Shown: in pieces, positions 60,536 through 64,000 of the stretch
Layout: each line of letters begins with the position of its first letter
Position numbering within the stretch: the first letter of the stretch is position 1
Assembly: GCA_008080745.1 (NCBI GenBank)
Contig: SHMX01000004.1
Span: 310,001-374,000, forward strand
Length of the DNA: 64,000 nucleotides
Origin: Candidatus Thorarchaeota archaeon
GTDB taxonomy: Archaea; Asgardarchaeota; Thorarchaeia; Thorarchaeales; Thorarchaeaceae
Direction: 5' to 3'
The notes under the pieces: model-generated
What the model was told of the DNA's origin: nothing
Databases searched by the model: none
The model's input: the letters and a program-made list of their open reading frames with translations, nothing else
Made by a program: the position numbers and the translations under genes

Positions 60536-63500
60536 CTAAGATGCAACCTTTTCACTTCTTTGATACTTCACAATTCGGAAGGAGAAATAGACAATAATTC
60601 CTATTGAGCCGAGTGTTATTCCTACTGCAATTGGGTTTAATAACAGCATCTCAAAGGGATTCAAAGGTATCGTCGAATTGTTTTCGTTGGTTATAAGAAC
60701 CATAGTATCATGGATTTGGGCATTCCCAAAATCATCAGATGCTATTATTCTGACATTATACGAACCGAGCTGAAAGGCACCACAATCCAAAACTGCCCTG
60801 TATCTCTGTTGGTTCCATGTAGTGGTTTGGAATTCTTCTCCGTTAATAAAGAATTGAATTGAAGCTGGATTAAGATCTATTACTCTCCAGTAAATTCTTC
60901 GATTTGTATTGTTGAATCTCAAATGAACGAAATGTTCACCAAGAATCACAGGTTTTATTGTGTCAGTAAGATCTTCATCACCAGCAATTAAGAATCCATC
61001 ATTCGTAACTTCAGAAACCATTCCCCGGTCCCTTGTACGTACCTTTATCATGTATCCATCGGAATACTTCCAATCGGTAGGGTCCCAATTGAAACTTGTA
61101 AGTTGAAGTCCCGATGCAATCAGCTGGAAGGTAATGCCATCATCGTCAGATATGAGGACCTCGTGCTCAAACTCATAGTCGGTATTTTTCGAACTTGCTG
61201 TCCATGTAATGTTCTGCTGAGCATTCCATATCCCTCCGCCAACAGGATTAAGCAACTCCAATTCAGGTGCGAAGAAATTGTTTAGCGTTATGTTGTGGTA
61301 GCTGTCCTGGAATGTTTCATTATTGACATCAAAACCGTGAATTCTAATAGTGCATGTTTCATTCTTTCCAATATCGTAGCTATCAAATGTAACTGAGTTT
61401 CCTTCGTTCTCAAGAACCCAATCCTCGCCTACTGTGACTCGCACCGTCCAATTCCCCTCCTGCATGTCATAGTTAAAACAAGCGATGTCAACTGCACCAT
61501 CTCGAAATGCGTAGAAGGCTCCAATTTCCGGTTTTGAACCTGTAGCCATAGAGCTCATCAGAAGGTTGTTTGTATACGTTCTATCTGCCATCTCTGTATC
61601 ATTATACCATGCCATGAAATCAGAGTCGCCATTTGTGAAGTTCGCCCATATGTATACTAAATCTCCTTCTTCTATTCCATTAATAGTCATCCATGAGTAT
61701 TGAGATGGTTGGATAAAACCTGAGAATGGGTCGTAACTTGATTCGGGAACTATGAGTGATTTAGCTGCTTCAAAATACAGCCCAGTACTTATTTCCATAG
61801 TGATATTCCTTGCTTCCCCTCCTGTATAGGATGCATTCAACACAATGTGATCTCCGGTAGCTGTATCCTGATCGGTGAGTAATATGGGTGTACTCTGATT
61901 TGTCGAGGTCCATGTCAACAAGGTATTCGTATGATCTGCCAAAGTGAATGATGAAGACCTATCCTGTTGTTGTGCATACTTGTCCTTGAGATTATTTGGT
62001 TCTAGCAGGTCATTGTTGCTTTGGGTCGTTGATTCAGCTTCCTGATTTACAAGTATCTGATTATTTTGAGGATGGTTGCTGATAAGCATCTCTGGATTTC
62101 TGAAATACCATTGATTGTTCAGTAGTTCCATGAACAGTCCCTCTACATATTCATCCACAAAGAAAGGGCCTGAAGTCACCCATTCAGAGGATCTAGCCTG
62201 TGGGTCCCATGATTTCCATTCATCCGGGTCTGTGTCCTGAAAGACATGCTTTGGAAGAATTGGAACGGTAAAATGAGAACTATGCCAATACGATTCAGTG
62301 TTGAATTCGATTACTGCTGTGTAATCCGTTGGAGCATAAGCTGCAAATAGTCCATACCTCATACCACTACCATAGGGATTATTCTCACCATCTCTATAGT
62401 AGTTGAAAGTGAATGCTACATCTCGGGCTGTGAGAGGTGTTCCATCGCTCCATGTAGCATTTCGTACTATGCTGAATGTGAAACGTGTGTGACCACCCGG
62501 AACTGATGGATTATCTGCATGTGTTTCAATCTTGTAGCTTTCAGCCAGCCATGGAATTAGCAATCCATTCGGATCGTATTTCAATAGACTGTCATACAAA
62601 TGTTCTGCTAAAAACTCGTGCATCTGAGAAAATTTGTTCATGAAGTTGAGTGTTGTGAAATCATGTCTTATCCCCAGTCTAAACATCCCCCCCTCTTCTG
62701 AATCAGTTTGATGAACTCTGTAGTTTGTCCACCAAGAGATAGGACCATCAAGAGCTGTGTTTGTTATCCCTTCAATGGATGCATTGCGATAAGCTGACAC
62801 TTTGATAGGCTGGTAGATTGGGATTATTGGACACTCATATGCGAGAATACTTTGCATGGCGGTAGCCGCTTCATAAACATCATCAAATGTTGTGCTTGTG
62901 ATTAATTGGTCTATCCACGAATCAAAAGTATCATTCTGGAAATTCTGAAAATTCCAAAATGAATATGCATAATCAGACCCAAATGAATATTCCAACCAAT
63001 CAATGTCAAAATCGGTGAAGCTTGATGAAAACAAAATTGTATCGTAATTCAATAGCTCGGATGGTTGATTAAACCAGTAGGTGAAATCAGTAGGAACCAT
63101 CTCAGAATCAATATCAATGTCTTGGAGCTGACTAGAGAAAATTGCACCAATTGCTTGAGCTGTAGTTGACGTAATTGGAGCTCGTATTGTTATCTTCAGG
63201 TCGGAACCATCCGGATTCTCTATGAATGAATCATCATCGGTATCTACAAACCCAAATATATCAAGAAGATTTTGGGCGAAGACCAAATTTGCACTAGTGT
63301 AAGAGTATGGCAGTTGATCTTCTATCGAGAAAGGATTTTGGGCTGGAATGACTGAATCAAGCGGTTGAGTAAAATCCGGATTCACTTCATCACATATCTG
63401 AATCTTATCCATTGCATAAGCTAATGCACGTCGGAATCCTGTTATGTTGTATGGATATTTTTGGCAGTTGAAACCAAGATATACATATCCATTAGAAAGG

Positions 63501-63778
63501 GATTCAAGAATCTCAATATTCTCATCTTGAGCAATTTCATATCCGTGACTTACCTCAACAAAATCATAAATCATATCTATCTCGTCATTTTGAAGAGCTA
63601 GAATTTTTGAGTATGAATCATCAATGAAATTTATCACAAGCTGATTTGCAGCAGGTCCCTCTCTATCATGAGCAGGAATCGGAATCGAACTAGCTGGATG
63701 TATCGATAGGATGAGCATTATAGAAATTACCAATACTCCGCCTTTTGTCTTCAATATGTATTCACCAGTTCTTTCCAA
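60536..63778 (-). CDS. SBP_bac_5-like protein, paralog of the adjacent gene, same permuted order, C-terminal TM
   Basis: FRRALAYAMDKIQI precedes SLLKYDPNGLLIPWLAESY...WSDGTPLTARDVAFTFNYY...SGPFFVDEYVEGLFMEL; TM PIAVGITLGSIGIIVYFSF. Confidence 0.85.
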   Translation of the reverse strand: MERTGEYILKTKGGVLVISIMLILSIHPASSIPIPAHDREGPAANQLVINFIDDSYSKILALQNDEIDMIYDFVEVSHGYEIAQDENIEILESLSNGYVYLGFNCQKYPYNITGFRRALAYAMDKIQICDEVNPDFTQPLDSVIPAQNPFSIEDQLPYSYTSANLVFAQNLLDIFGFVDTDDDSFIENPDGSDLKITIRAPITSTTAQAIGAIFSSQLQDIDIDSEMVPTDFTYWFNQPSELLNYDTILFSSSFTDFDIDWLEYSFGSDYAYSFWNFQNFQNDTFDSWIDQLITSTTFDDVYEAATAMQSILAYECPIIPIYQPIKVSAYRNASIEGITNTALDGPISWWTNYRVHQTDSEEGGMFRLGIRHDFTTLNFMNKFSQMHEFLAEHLYDSLLKYDPNGLLIPWLAESYKIETHADNPSVPGGHTRFTFSIVRNATWSDGTPLTARDVAFTFNYYRDGENNPYGSGMRYGLFAAYAPTDYTAVIEFNTESYWHSSHFTVPILPKHVFQDTDPDEWKSWDPQARSSEWVTSGPFFVDEYVEGLFMELLNNQWYFRNPEMLISNHPQNNQILVNQEAESTTQSNNDLLEPNNLKDKYAQQQDRSSSFTLADHTNTLLTWTSTNQSTPILLTDQDTATGDHIVLNASYTGGEARNITMEISTGLYFEAAKSLIVPESSYDPFSGFIQPSQYSWMTINGIEEGDLVYIWANFTNGDSDFMAWYNDTEMADRTYTNNLLMSSMATGSKPEIGAFYAFRDGAVDIACFNYDMQEGNWTVRVTVGEDWVLENEGNSVTFDSYDIGKNETCTIRIHGFDVNNETFQDSYHNITLNNFFAPELELLNPVGGGIWNAQQNITWTASSKNTDYEFEHEVLISDDDGITFQLIASGLQLTSFNWDPTDWKYSDGYMIKVRTRDRGMVSEVTNDGFLIAGDEDLTDTIKPVILGEHFVHLRFNNTNRRIYWRVIDLNPASIQFFINGEEFQTTTWNQQRYRAVLDCGAFQLGSYNVRIIASDDFGNAQIHDTMVLITNENNSTIPLNPFEMLLLNPIAVGITLGSIGIIVYFSFRIVKYQRSEKVAS

Positions 63779-63859
63779 CAGCTGTAGAAGTTGGAAACAT
63801 CTGGTTTAAATTCTATTGTGTATATTCCAGCATAATAACCGTTTATCGATTACCACAAT

Positions 63860-64000
63860 TTAGGTTCTTTTTGATAGATACCTATTATCGATAATGAGGA
63901 ATAGGAATACTACTGTTACTGCAATTGATGTTACCGTCAGGGTTAGGGTATAGAGTTCTCCGGTGAATGACCAAGGTCCTACCGTAGGCGTTGGGCTCAA
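63860..64000 (-). CDS. C-terminus of a membrane-anchored protein (runs off the window end); possibly another member of the SBP-like group
   Basis: Minus strand from 64000 reads LSPTPTVGPWSFTGELYTLTLTVTSIAVTVVFLFLIIDNRYLSKRT*, a single TM plus short basic tail. Confidence 0.6.
   Translation of the reverse strand: MSPTPTVGPWSFTGELYTLTLTVTSIAVTVVFLFLIIDNRYLSKRT

Overview
This 64 kb window is archaeal: it carries a two-repeat TATA-binding protein, site-2 protease, Dps-like ferritin and long membrane-anchored secreted proteins. An Asgard or Thorarchaeia-like origin is a guess from general style, not shown here. Coding density is high. No rRNA, tRNA or CRISPR array was recognised by eye. The most interesting candidate system is a tight four-gene operon at about 40154-48141: a cyanophycin-synthetase-like ATP-grasp/Mur-ligase protein, a second synthetase-like paralog that has lost key motifs in both catalytic domains, an S51 cyanophycinase-like peptidase and an M28-type metallopeptidase. 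It looks like an archaeal system for making and degrading a non-ribosomal poly-amino-acid. Other notable points: (1) an IscS-like protein whose PLP lysine reads Arg, with a His-rich tail, in an operon with IscU and a Cys-rich HTH regulator; (2) two tandem ~1080-aa SBP_bac_5-like proteins whose domain order looks circularly permuted; (3) a three-gene cluster of giant surface proteins; (4) a secreted caspase-like protein; (5) a 54-aa desulforedoxin-like Cys-rich protein missed by the ORF track; (6) a recurrent TTAACTATWGTTAA-like dyad upstream of several genes. All calls come from reading the sequence, and no database search was run.
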